A stretch of 46,388 bases of DNA from an uncultured Lachnospiraceae bacterium. Its GTDB lineage: Bacteria; Bacillota; Clostridia; Lachnospirales; Lachnospiraceae. The stretch is taken from contig CAJUDQ010000021.1 of NCBI GenBank assembly GCA_910585215.1, positions 9,704-56,091 on the forward strand, given 5' to 3'. The translations under genes were made by a program, and so were the position numbers. Below, piece after piece: positions 35,420-44,800 of the stretch (positions are counted from its first letter, which is position 1; every line of letters starts with the position of its first letter). The notes under the pieces are model-generated. The model saw nothing but the letters and a program-made list of their open reading frames with translations. It was not told the origin of the DNA and did no database searches.

Positions 35420-36017
35420 GAGTCCTGTGTATAATGTAATTGCAGTTCCGATTGAGAAAGTGGTTCCAAATACATATAATCCAAATACGGTGGCACCTCC
35501 GGAAATGCAGCTTCTTTATCAAAGTATTAAAGAAGACGGTTATACAATGCCCGTTGTCTGTTATTATGTCAGAGATAAAGATATTTATGTCATTGTTGAC
35601 GGATTTCATCGTTATCGTGTTATGATGGAGTATCCTGATATTCGGGAGCGTGAGGGCGGAATGTTGCCGGTTTCCGTGGTAGACAAATCATTGGATAATC
35701 GAATGGCGAGCACTATTCGCCATAACCGTGCACGGGGAACTCATGATGTGGATCTTATGAGCAACATTGTGAAAGAACTGCATGAGCTGGGCCGGTCCGA
35801 TGCATGGATTTCAAAACATCTTGGCATGGATAAGGATGAAATTTTGAGATTGAAACAGATTACCGGTCTTGCAGCATTGTTCAGAGATGTAAAGTTTGGT
35901 CAGGCATGGCGTCCGGTTGAAGATGAGTCTTATCAGGCTCAGGCGGCGGCAACGTGTGAGGAGGCAAGCGATGAAGAAAAAGAGGCGGCTTCTTCAGGTG
36001 AGCTCCCTACTGCTTAG
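35409..36017 (+). CDS. ibrB: IbrB-like protein with ParB N-terminal (ParB/Srx) domain
   Basis: A 202-residue protein with a ParB-type fold at about 10-105: IPIEKVVPNTYNPN-like N-terminal strand (here VPIEKVVPNTYNPN), the VDGFHRYRVMM nucleotide/phosphate-binding block, and TIRHNRARGTHDVDLM. A helix-turn-helix-like segment follows (KHLGMDKDEILRLKQITG), then an acidic Ala/Glu tail. Chromosomal ParB residues such as the centromere-binding HTH array are not all present. ATG 35409 is taken as start (GTG 35400 possible). Overlap with ibrA shows they work as a pair. The gene name is by analogy with E. coli IbrB. Confidence 0.8.
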   Translation: MVFKSPVYNVIAVPIEKVVPNTYNPNTVAPPEMQLLYQSIKEDGYTMPVVCYYVRDKDIYVIVDGFHRYRVMMEYPDIREREGGMLPVSVVDKSLDNRMASTIRHNRARGTHDVDLMSNIVKELHELGRSDAWISKHLGMDKDEILRLKQITGLAALFRDVKFGQAWRPVEDESYQAQAAATCEEASDEEKEAASSGELPTA

Positions 36018-36147
36018 ATAAGATTTCTTGTTGTACTTTACAGATTTGTATTTTGGAAAGTTGTTCTGCTTTTTATTTCAAATCTGTTTTTTAATGGTTG
36101 TTACAAGTTTAGCTGTGGATTTGCAGAAAAAGAAAGAGAGTAATTTT

Positions 36148-37536
36148 ATGGAAGCATCAAAAAAACAGACGATAAAAAGAGTTGATATGCTTCATGGCAG
36201 CCTGCTTGACAGGCTGTTGTTGTTTGCGCTCCCGTTAGCTGTGAGCAGTATTTTACAGCAGCTTTTTAATTCCGTAGATGTGGCGGTGGTGGGGCATTTT
36301 GCGAGCAATCAGGCACAGGCAGCAGTAGGATGCAATGGTCCAGTCATTAATCTGATTATTAATTTATTTGTGGGAATTTCTGTTGGAGCAAATGTGGTGA
36401 TTGCCAGCTATATTGGACAGAAAGAAAAAGAAAAGGTCAGTCAGACGATACATACAGCTATGCTGGTTGCAATTATCAGCGGAGTATTTTTAATAGCAGT
36501 TGGTCTTTTGATTGCAAGACCACTGTTAATTCTTATGGATACTCCAGAAGATGTATTAGAGTATGCTATTCGATATCTGCATATTTATTTTTTAGGTATG
36601 CCATTTATTATGATTTATAACTTTGGCGCTGCTATTTTAAGAAGTATTGGAGATAGCAAACGACCATTGTATTGTCTGCTGTTATCAGGTGTTGTAAATG
36701 CGGGACTGAATCTGTTTCTTGTCATTGTATTTCATCTTGATGTAGCAGGTGTGGCAATCGCAACAGTAATATCCAATATTATCAGTGCAACAATGGTATG
36801 GTATTTTTTGACAAAAGAAGAAGGAGAAATGCAGTTGTCTTATAAAAAGCTGGCTGTAACAAAAAGTGAGCTTGTAAAAATTCTTCGAATAGGTATTCCA
36901 GCAGGACTGCAGGGAATGGTATTTTCAGTGTCCAATGTCTGTGTTCAGTCCGTTTTAAACAGTTTTGGCTCAGATGCCGTAGCAGGTTCCGCTGTAGCAA
37001 TCAACTATGAATATTTTTCTTTTTTTATTATCAGTGCATTTAATCAGACAGCAGTTACATTTACAAGCCAAAATTATGGAGCAGGGCAGTATGAACGCTG
37101 CAAAAAAATTTTTCGGCTCACTTTTATCAGCAGCATACTGTTTACAATATGTATGAGCTTAACGTTTGTGGCAGGACGGTATTTTTTTGCATCGTTATTT
37201 ACACCGGATTCAAATGTAGTCGAGTATGCAGTTACTCGAATGTCGTATATTTTGCTCTTTAATTTTCTCACAAATACTTATGAAATAGGCGGAGCAGCAC
37301 TGCGCGGCATCGGATATTCCATGACTCCTGCTGTTCTCACAGTGTTTGGAACTTGTCTGTTCCGTCTGCTCTGGATTTATACTGTTTGCAGAAAATATCA
37401 CAGTTTTGAAGTTCTGCTAAGTGTGTATCCTGTTTCATGGGCAATTACAGGAGCTGCAGTGTTGACAGCATATTTTGTAATACGGAAAAAAGTATTTTGT
37501 AAAAAAGAAGGTTTGCAGCAAAGCAGGACAGAATAA
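36148..37536 (+). CDS. MATE-family multidrug/cation exporter
   Basis: A 462-residue inner-membrane protein with about twelve hydrophobic helices in two similar halves, as in MATE antiporters that export drugs or metabolites in exchange for Na+ or H+. Near the N-terminus LLLFALPLAVSSILQQLFNSVDVAVVG is the typical first helix pair; the start of the second half (IPAGLQGMVFSVSNVCVQSVLN) repeats it. ATG 36148 is preferred to a longer frame starting at 36028 because that extension lacks a ribosome site. The 130-base gap after ibrB has no clear promoter or terminator. The substrate cannot be predicted. Confidence 0.92.
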   Translation: MEASKKQTIKRVDMLHGSLLDRLLLFALPLAVSSILQQLFNSVDVAVVGHFASNQAQAAVGCNGPVINLIINLFVGISVGANVVIASYIGQKEKEKVSQTIHTAMLVAIISGVFLIAVGLLIARPLLILMDTPEDVLEYAIRYLHIYFLGMPFIMIYNFGAAILRSIGDSKRPLYCLLLSGVVNAGLNLFLVIVFHLDVAGVAIATVISNIISATMVWYFLTKEEGEMQLSYKKLAVTKSELVKILRIGIPAGLQGMVFSVSNVCVQSVLNSFGSDAVAGSAVAINYEYFSFFIISAFNQTAVTFTSQNYGAGQYERCKKIFRLTFISSILFTICMSLTFVAGRYFFASLFTPDSNVVEYAVTRMSYILLFNFLTNTYEIGGAALRGIGYSMTPAVLTVFGTCLFRLLWIYTVCRKYHSFEVLLSVYPVSWAITGAAVLTAYFVIRKKVFCKKEGLQQSRTE

Positions 37537-37559
37537 ATAAAAAGTGAAAAAGATTCCGC

Positions 37560-37588
37560 TTGTGATATGCCAGAAAAGCTGGTATAAT
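37560..37588 (+). promoter_or_regulatory. Sigma-A promoter of aroA
   Basis: TTGTGA (37560-37565), 17 bases, then a perfect TATAAT (37583-37588). The transcript would have an AT-rich leader of about 155 bases. I see no T-box, terminator or uORF with a ribosome site in it. Confidence 0.65.
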
Positions 37589-37749
37589 CAAAAAAGATTC
37601 TTATAAATCTTATACTGTTTTAAAATATTTAAAAAATATTGATAGCAGTTTCTGAATTAAAATCTGAATAGCAAATTTAAAAGTGAATAAAAATATGTTA
37701 CATAAAAATTTATTTTTTAAAACAGAGAAATGAAAATCAGGAGTAGCAG

Positions 37750-39024
37750 ATGAATAAATATCAGGTAAAAACACTGGAAGGACAAAAAAAAATAGAGGTT
37801 GATGTTCCAGGCTCAAAAAGCATTACAAATAGAGCTCTTTTAATGGCCGCGTTGTCAGAGGGAAGGACTGTATTGAAAAATGTTTTATTTTCAGATGATT
37901 CCAGATATTTTCTTCAGGCGCTTCAAGACCTTGGCTTTCAAACAGAAGTAAATGAGCTGGAAAAGACAGTAACAGTAGTTGGAACTGGTGGAAAAATTCC
38001 TCTCAATCACGTTACAGTGTATACCGGAAGCGCTGGAACAGCATCAAGATTTTTAACGGCAATGCTTGGATTGTCTGGCGGAAGCTATACTGTGGATGCA
38101 TCCGAACAAATGAAAAAGCGGCCGATGAAGCCATTATTTCAGGCATTGGAGCAGCTTGGGGTACAGTTTGAATATCTGGAAAGAGAGTATTTTCTTCCGG
38201 TAAAAATTTTAGGAAAAAAAGAGGGAAAGCAAAAGGCAATATTGGATATTGAAACCACCTCACAGCCGTTAAGTGCGCTGCTGATGACAGGTCTTATGCT
38301 GCCGGAGCTGGAAATCTGTGTGACAGGAAAAAAAAAGACAGGTTCCTATGTGGAAATTACACGGCGTATGATGTCAGCCTTTGGCTGTACAACAGATTTT
38401 GATGGAATAAGCTATTTTATCAAAAAAGGCAGCCGTTATCAGAGAGAAGAATATCAGATAGAACCGGATGTATCCGCTGCATGTTATTTTTATGGAATTG
38501 CGGCATTGAACGGTGGAAGTGCAATAGTCAGAAATGTACATACCGATACTCTTCAGGGAGATATTCAGTTTATAAAGGTTTTAGAAAAAATGGGATGCAG
38601 CATAGAGGAAATTAGTCAGGGAATACGGGTGTCAGCTCCAAAATCGGGTGTTCTGCATGGTTTAACTGTGGATATGAATCATTTTTCTGACCAGGCACTT
38701 ACGTTGGCGGCACTGGCAGTTTTTGCTGATACGCCGGTTAAAATTACAAATATTGAGCATATCCGTTTTCAGGAATGTGACAGAATACGGGCAATATCAG
38801 AAAATATGAAAAGGCTTGGAATACGGTGTGAGGAAGGAAGCGGCGAACTTACCATTTATCCGGGAGAGACAAAAACAGCAGAAATAGAAACTTATGAAGA
38901 CCATAGAGTTGCAATGGCGTTCACGCTTGTGGGACTTGGACGAAAGGGAGTTACGATTTTGAATCCTATGTGCTGCAGGAAGACATTTGAAAATTATTAT
39001 GAGATAATCGAATCACTATATTGA
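37750..39024 (+). CDS. aroA: 3-phosphoshikimate 1-carboxyvinyltransferase (EPSP synthase)
   Basis: Makes 5-enolpyruvylshikimate-3-phosphate from shikimate-3-phosphate and PEP. It is 424 residues, with two inverse alpha/beta domains. Signatures are VPGSKSITNRALLMAALSEG, YTGSAGTASRFLTAML, SSQ-like TSQPLSALLMTGL and EDHRVAMAFTLVGLG. The N-terminal GSAGTASRF segment has Ala where most family members have GNAGT, so it resembles the glyphosate-less-sensitive class II type. That reading is tentative. It precedes a small unknown gene by 17 bases and lies opposite tyrA, another aromatic gene. Confidence 0.94.
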   Translation: MNKYQVKTLEGQKKIEVDVPGSKSITNRALLMAALSEGRTVLKNVLFSDDSRYFLQALQDLGFQTEVNELEKTVTVVGTGGKIPLNHVTVYTGSAGTASRFLTAMLGLSGGSYTVDASEQMKKRPMKPLFQALEQLGVQFEYLEREYFLPVKILGKKEGKQKAILDIETTSQPLSALLMTGLMLPELEICVTGKKKTGSYVEITRRMMSAFGCTTDFDGISYFIKKGSRYQREEYQIEPDVSAACYFYGIAALNGGSAIVRNVHTDTLQGDIQFIKVLEKMGCSIEEISQGIRVSAPKSGVLHGLTVDMNHFSDQALTLAALAVFADTPVKITNIEHIRFQECDRIRAISENMKRLGIRCEEGSGELTIYPGETKTAEIETYEDHRVAMAFTLVGLGRKGVTILNPMCCRKTFENYYEIIESLY

Positions 39025-39041
39025 TTAAGGAGCGTGAGTGT

Positions 39042-39377
39042 ATGGACGAAAAAGAATATATCCATCAACTGGTATTAAAAGTTTTTGATGAACTAAAGGA
39101 CAGTATTGAACATTATCAGCTGGAGTTTATTGCATTCGGGAAACTTTATAAAGATGTGCAGATGTATATTACCGTATTTTTCCATACAGAGGAGGAAAGA
39201 AATGATGCCTTTGCAGATGGTGTATGCAATCAGATAGACCGAAAATTTTTAGAGCTTGCAAAGCCATATGACAAGGAAAATATTCTCAATTCCAATAGAA
39301 AATATATTTATTATGACAGTATGGAAAATCTGAATAAAAACTATCAGGGAAAAATGCCGGTATATTTTGCAGAATAG
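39042..39377 (+). CDS. Small unrecognised protein after aroA
   Basis: A 111-residue acidic, soluble protein with no recognised domain. ATG 39042 follows AAGGAG by about nine bases; a TTG at 39021 overlapping the aroA stop is less likely. It is probably co-transcribed with aroA, and the 84-nt palindrome lies 58 bases after its stop. Nothing in the sequence suggests a function. Confidence 0.7.
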   Translation: MDEKEYIHQLVLKVFDELKDSIEHYQLEFIAFGKLYKDVQMYITVFFHTEEERNDAFADGVCNQIDRKFLELAKPYDKENILNSNRKYIYYDSMENLNKNYQGKMPVYFAE

Positions 39378-39434
39378 AAAAATAATTCTATATAAATTGA
39401 AAAATACGCCATCAGAGTTTGAATGGATAAAAAC

Positions 39435-39518
39435 ATAAACTGCCGAATGGATGAAAAAACATATAAAATACTGTAAATATTACAGTTTATATGTTCTTTT
39501 ATCAGCTCGGCAGTTTAT
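39435..39518. terminator. 84-nt near-perfect palindrome between convergent genes
   Basis: About 36 base pairs form one hairpin. Twelve outer pairs join 39435-39446 to 39507-39518, 17 of 18 pairs follow, with a bulge of three, and six apical pairs close a three-base loop. The + strand continues TATTCTTGTTTTT and the - strand is also U-rich on its side, so it fits a bidirectional terminator for the genes ending at 39377 (+) and 39673 (-). It is long for a terminator. Confidence 0.75.
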
Positions 39519-39672
39519 ATTCTTGTTTTTGGTTGTTTTAATCCACTCACCTTGCAGTTAATTGTTGAACCGTTCCAGTTTATTAATCTGCAGATAATAT
39601 TTTATCAGTATTTATTATCTCATACCTGTCAGTGAAAGCAACGGTTGCTGTACTGGATAAATAATAGTAGTG
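39519..39672. other. Non-coding sequence between the palindrome and tyrA
   Basis: About 150 bases without an ORF. It holds a small AGCAAC-C-GTTGCT palindrome near 39640 (on the tyrA side) and AT-rich tracts. I recognise no other element. Confidence 0.4.
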
Positions 39673-40806
39673 TCAACGTTTATATACAGTATACCCTTCA
39701 GCTTTTAAAAGCTTCTCTGCAGAAAGGTAAGTAGTTTCATCATAAAAGATGATTTTCAGTACTCCTCCTTCAAATTCGCGGTTGTGGACAATACCGATAT
39801 TTTTAATATTAATGCCTGCATCTGCAAGTTTGACGGCAATCTCTCCAATTGCTCCAGCTTCGTCCGCAATATCAAGATAAATTAAAAATTCTTTGCGAAT
39901 CAGGCCAATGCCTCCATCATTGAAGGAATTGCGGTAAACACGACTTTTTTGAAACAGTTCATTTATACCACCGCCATTTTTTTCAATCAGCATTTTTTTT
40001 GCAGACTGGAGATAGTCGATATATTTATCAAGCAGAGAAGCAATATTTTCGCTGTTGGTCATGCAGATTTGCTCCCACATTTCCGGTGAAGAGGAGGCAA
40101 TGCGGGTAATATCCTTAAAACCTCCGGCGGCCATTTGTTTCATAATCTGTGTGCCGGAATCATTATCTCTTACAAGATTGACAAGCTGTGCTGCAATAAT
40201 ATGCGGCAAATGACTGATTGCTGCTACAGAATAGTCATGCGTCCGATAATCAAGAATAATGGGAATTGCTCCTATGCTTTCCACAATTGCCCGATATTCG
40301 CTGACTTTTTCAGCGGAAGAGAGTGACGTGGGAGTAATAGCATAAAAAGCATTTTCACATAACTGGGCGGAGCTGTTTTCGTATCCGGTTTTTTCGGAAC
40401 CTGCCATGGGATGTCCGCCAATAAAGTTTTCTTCCATACCCTCAGCAATAACAGCTTTGTGAATATTTGTCTTGACGCTTCCGACATCGGTTATAATACA
40501 GGAGGGCTTGATAACAGATTTTAAGGCTTTTAAATAAGCTTCGTTATATTCTACAGGAGTGCATAAAAAAATATAGTCACACTCTTGAAATACTGAATTT
40601 ACCATATCGACTGCAATATCGGCTACCTTGTCTGCCAGTGCAAGCAGGCGGGGTTTTTCACTGCGGTTAAAGGCAATAATCCGGCAGTCTGGAAAGGTGC
40701 TTCGCAGAGCCTTCGCAATTGATGAGCCAATAAGGCCAAGACCAACAAAACCGAATGACATTTGGTTGATTTTATGAAAAAAAGGTTGATTTTGTGTTGA
40801 TGCCAT
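39673..40806 (-). CDS. tyrA: Prephenate dehydrogenase with ACT domain
   Basis: Oxidatively decarboxylates prephenate to 4-hydroxyphenylpyruvate in tyrosine synthesis. The 377-residue protein has an N-terminal NAD-binding Rossmann fold (FVGLGLIGSSIAKALR), the substrate motifs HPMAGSEKTGYENSS and AAISHLPHIIAAQLV, and a C-terminal ACT domain (about 305-377). The ACT domain is probably a tyrosine-responsive regulatory part, given EFLIYLDIADEAGAIGEIA and GGVLKIIFYDE. ATG 40806 (read on the - strand) is chosen because an AGAGGA box lies 7 bases upstream. The inner MSFGFVG start has no box. It is the only - strand gene here and runs toward aroA. Confidence 0.93.
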   Translation of the reverse strand: MASTQNQPFFHKINQMSFGFVGLGLIGSSIAKALRSTFPDCRIIAFNRSEKPRLLALADKVADIAVDMVNSVFQECDYIFLCTPVEYNEAYLKALKSVIKPSCIITDVGSVKTNIHKAVIAEGMEENFIGGHPMAGSEKTGYENSSAQLCENAFYAITPTSLSSAEKVSEYRAIVESIGAIPIILDYRTHDYSVAAISHLPHIIAAQLVNLVRDNDSGTQIMKQMAAGGFKDITRIASSSPEMWEQICMTNSENIASLLDKYIDYLQSAKKMLIEKNGGGINELFQKSRVYRNSFNDGGIGLIRKEFLIYLDIADEAGAIGEIAVKLADAGINIKNIGIVHNREFEGGVLKIIFYDETTYLSAEKLLKAEGYTVYKR

Positions 40807-40896
40807 TTTGATTCCTCTTACTTTCGTTATTTGCAAAAGTTTATTTTTACAGAAAACAAGCTTTTACGATGTTATAAGATATTTTATTTCGGATTT

Positions 40897-40925
40897 ATTA
40901 TAACATAGCCAAAGGGGAAATTCAA
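40897..40925 (-). promoter_or_regulatory. Sigma-A promoter of tyrA
   Basis: On the - strand, TTGAAT (40925-40920), 17 bases, then a perfect TATAAT (40902-40897). Confidence 0.75.
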
Positions 40926-41012
40926 CTTGGACAAAGGCGGATAATCGCTATAAATTTCTGCGTCTTATAAATAAACAGCTAAAAATAATATTATGGAAAG
41001 GATGAATAAAGA

Positions 41013-41579
41013 ATGAAAAAGAAACTGGCAATATTTTTTCCAGGAAGAAGGTATGGGGTGGATTGCCCTCTGCTGTATTACAGTGATTTTATATGCAAGA
41101 GGGCAGGATATCATACGATGTATCTGCATTATGCTATGCATAGGGAAGAAAAATCAAAGGTAACCATTTGTGAGGAAATTCAAAATGCATGGGGATATGT
41201 TCAGGAACGGTTGAAGGATATAAATGTAAAAGAATATGAAGATATTTTATTTGTATCTAAAAGTATAGGAACTGTGCTGGCTTCTATGGCGCAGATTCAT
41301 TTGCAGACTCAGGTACGTAATCTTTATTTTACACCGTTAGAGCTGACGCTTCCATATTTGGAAGAAAAGCGTCTGAACCGGCCCGAGGATAATTTCATAG
41401 TTGCGGGGACTAAGGATACGTTTTTAGAGGCTGAAAGATTAAGAAAGGTATGCGAAAGAGAAAATATAAAATTGAAGCAGTTTGAGGGATTGGGACATAG
41501 TATGGAAACGGAGGATGTTATGGAAACGATTGAAATTATAAGAGAAATTATGGAGGAAGTACAAACATTTGTGTTTTAA
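41013..41579 (+). CDS. Small alpha/beta-hydrolase-like protein
   Basis: A 188-residue soluble protein with the layout of an alpha/beta hydrolase. A first strand with FFPGRRYG, a nucleophile-elbow-like VSKSIGTVLAS (the Gly-X-Ser-X-Gly is relaxed to Ser-Lys-Ser-Ile-Gly), an acidic residue in VAGTKDTFLE and a histidine in GLGHSMET make a plausible Ser-Asp-His triad. Substrate unknown. GGAAAGGATG lies before ATG 41013. It lies between divergent tyrA and the large YD-repeat gene and appears to be its own unit. Confidence 0.75.
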   Translation: MKKKLAIFFPGRRYGVDCPLLYYSDFICKRAGYHTMYLHYAMHREEKSKVTICEEIQNAWGYVQERLKDINVKEYEDILFVSKSIGTVLASMAQIHLQTQVRNLYFTPLELTLPYLEEKRLNRPEDNFIVAGTKDTFLEAERLRKVCERENIKLKQFEGLGHSMETEDVMETIEIIREIMEEVQTFVF

Positions 41580-41703
41580 ATAGAAAAAGGTAAGTGTAAT
41601 AAGGCATATAGCTCACAAAATAAATTGTAGATTTTGTATATAATTTATCCTGTTTTTTGGGCAAATCGACAAAAATTCTCAAATTAAAAATGTTCACAAT
41701 TTC

Positions 41704-41735
41704 CTGACAACTTTTTTCTGATTTTTTTGTATAAT
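41704..41735 (+). promoter_or_regulatory. Possible promoter of the YD-repeat protein gene
   Basis: A perfect TATAAT (41730-41735) lies about 105 bases before the start. The best upstream box, CTGACA (41704-41709), is spaced by 20 bases, longer than ideal, so strength is uncertain. The rest of the 262-base gap is AT-rich without another element that I recognise. Confidence 0.4.
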
Positions 41736-41841
41736 GATATTTATATTATATCTGGTTTGAGTATGTGGAGAAGTTATTTTTCTGATGAAAAGACAGAGAA
41801 ATTGAGGCGGTTTAAAAATATTCTTATAAAGGAGGAGCTAT

Positions 41842-44800
41842 ATGAATAAAAAGATGAGAAGTCTGGCTGCTGTTTTAAGTCTTATTATGCTGGTGAGATA
41901 TTCTGAAGCAGGAATGCTGGCAGCAAATGTGGCAGGTCAGGAGGTAGTTTACCAAAGTCAAACTATCAAATGGTATTCCATGATTGCACAGGATATACAG
42001 TTAAAGTATGCTGTACTTTATCAGGGTGGAATCCGCAGCACAGATACAGAAGTTTCATGGGAACAGGGGATACAGGGTATGCTTTATGACCGTGGTGAAT
42101 TTGTGAACTTGTATGATGCTTATCATGAGAGTACAAATGTAGAAACAGATATTTACAGTTATTCAAACCTGTTTATCAATTCGTCAGATATTATTGTTTC
42201 TGGTATAGCAGGGACAAGACTGTCCCATAAAATAAACGGGAACAGTTTTTTGCTGGAAACAAATGGAGTGCTTTATGCCGCAGGAGAGGAGATTACAATC
42301 CATGCTTCTGATGTAAAAATAGCAGGTCTGGTTTATGCGCCGAGAGGAACAGTTACTATTAATGCAGATACAGTGGAGCTCACCGGATTGATTGTAGCAG
42401 AAAAGATTGTTATGAATGCAGATGAGATAAGGGAGCATCCAGACAGAGATTTGAAGGCAGTTTATGATGAAATTCAGATTGCATTTTATCCTGAAATTCT
42501 TGTAACATCTGTGGAAGAGGAACATCAGGTGGAGATTTATGGCGGAAATATCAATGTAAAAAATATGGAGGTTTATACTAGAGAAAATCGTGCACCAGAG
42601 TTTCAGAAGAAATATGAAGTGAAAGGGAATGAATATCAATTTTTACTGCCGGAGACTGTACAGGAAATAGATATCCGTGTAAAATGTACGAATGTTTTTG
42701 GGGAAGAAGAATGGTCAAATATGGAATCTCTGACCAGAACAGAAAACGGGCTGGAAAATACGATTGTAGACAGTGATGAAGACGGGATTCCAGATGGATA
42801 TGAAATATGGGATTTACAGACAGACCCATATAATGCAGACAGTGACGGGGATGGGCTGCCAGATGGGTATGAGGTGTTATATTCACATACAGACCCGCTT
42901 CAGTTTGACAGTGATACAGATAAAGACGGAGATGGACTGACTGCACTGGAAGAGTATGAAAAAGGAACCAGTCCCTTATATGCAGATACAGATTTTGATG
43001 GCATGAATGATAAAGAAGATACCGACCCATTAACCACGACAACCCTTGCTGACCAGTCTGATTATCAGAAGAATCATTTTGAACCGGAACTGGGTATTTA
43101 TGACCATAAAAAAGTATATGTTGATGTGAACGGAAACAGGCAGGTACAGATATTTAACAGAATTACCAAAGAAGAGTATTATGATGATAATGCAGGTACA
43201 GAATTTCTTCGTGTGAAGGATATGGACAGTCAGATAGAAACGGTAATCTTTGCAGATGGGGAAGAAGCAGATATTGAAACTTATCAGTATGACAGTGAAG
43301 GAAGAAAGACTGTATGGGCAGTAAATGGGGATGTATACCAGTATGAGTATAATGATATGGAACATACCACAAATACTTATTTAAATGACCAGTTTTACAG
43401 CAGGGTGACTTATGATGAAAATGAGAATGCAGTTAAGATGGAGTATGCAAATAAAGATGTGATAGAGTATGAATATTATCTGTATAATGAAGACAGTCTG
43501 CTGAAATCTGTCAGTTTAAATGGTGAAAAGACCTTTGAGTATGAATATGATGGAAACAGGCTTGTCAAGGTGGAAGATTTTTTGAATGAGATCTGTTATG
43601 AAATGTCATATGATGAAGAAAACAACCTTACTGGTTATAAAGCTGGTGACGGGTTGGAAAAGCAGATAGATTATTCAGAAGAAACAAATACTTATACAGA
43701 AAGCAGTATTTATGAAGGAGAGGAAAGAACAGTTACTTTATATACTACTGAAACAGAAGATGGAACGCAGCTTCATACCCTGCTGCCAAATGGGACAAAG
43801 CTTGTAACAGATAGAAGCGAAACAAAGGCTGCAAGATATGTGGCAGAAGCAGAGAACAGTGTTTTGCTGGATGAGAAAGAAGCAGATGAAAACAGCCTTG
43901 TGACAAGTTTGACAAACCTTCTTGGGACATATAAGTATGAATATGATATGAATGGAAGCTTGCAGACAGTATATAGAGATGGTGAGAAACTTTATGATTA
44001 TATTTATGATAAAAACCAGCAGTTAGTTCAATATTATGATTATGAGACTGGAACTGTGTCTGAATATTTATATGATAGTAATTATAATATTTTAAAATCA
44101 GCAAATTTTGACTTATCTGGAAATAAAGTAGAAGAAAAAGTATATGAATATAAGGAAGATACAACACTGGGTTTACAAAAGTATGATGGAAAAAATATCC
44201 TTTATGATGAATCTGGAAATCCGGTGAAGTATTATAATGGCTGGGAGCTGTCATGGAACAGTGGAAGGATGCTGGAAAGTATAACGGATGGAGAAAATGT
44301 GATTTCTTATAACTATAATAAAGATGGAATCCGTATGAAGAAAACAGTAAATGGCATGGAAACGGAATATCTGCTGGATGAAAACAATAAAATGATGGGA
44401 GAAAAATGTGGGGAAGATACTATCTGGTATTTGTATGACAGTGAAAATGAAATTTCAGGATTTGAATGGAATGGAGAAGAGTATTATTATGTAAAAAATG
44501 GAGAGGGAGATGTAGAGGGGATTGCAGATAAGGATGGAACTGTCAGATGTATGTATGATTATGATATCTGGGGGAAGCTGACAGATATGACAGGAGATAA
44601 AGAACTGGGGAAAAGAAATCCAGTCAGATACAGAGGGTATTATTATGATGAAGAGACAGGACTGTATTATCTGAATACGAGGTATTATGATTCTGAAATA
44701 AAGAGATTTTTAAACAGGGATATGCTGGATAATGAAACGAATTTGTATCAATATTGTTATAATAATCCGGTGTTGTATAGTGATGAAAATGGAATGACGG

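Noticed and set aside
36028..36147. N-terminal extension of the MATE gene with extra hydrophobic residues
   Set aside because: No ribosome site precedes 36028, and the standard MATE N-terminus begins shortly after ATG 36148.
41763..41849. A 28-codon frame overlapping the start of the YD-repeat gene
   Set aside because: It has no convincing ribosome site and no recognisable peptide. It is probably chance, though a leader peptide is not excluded.
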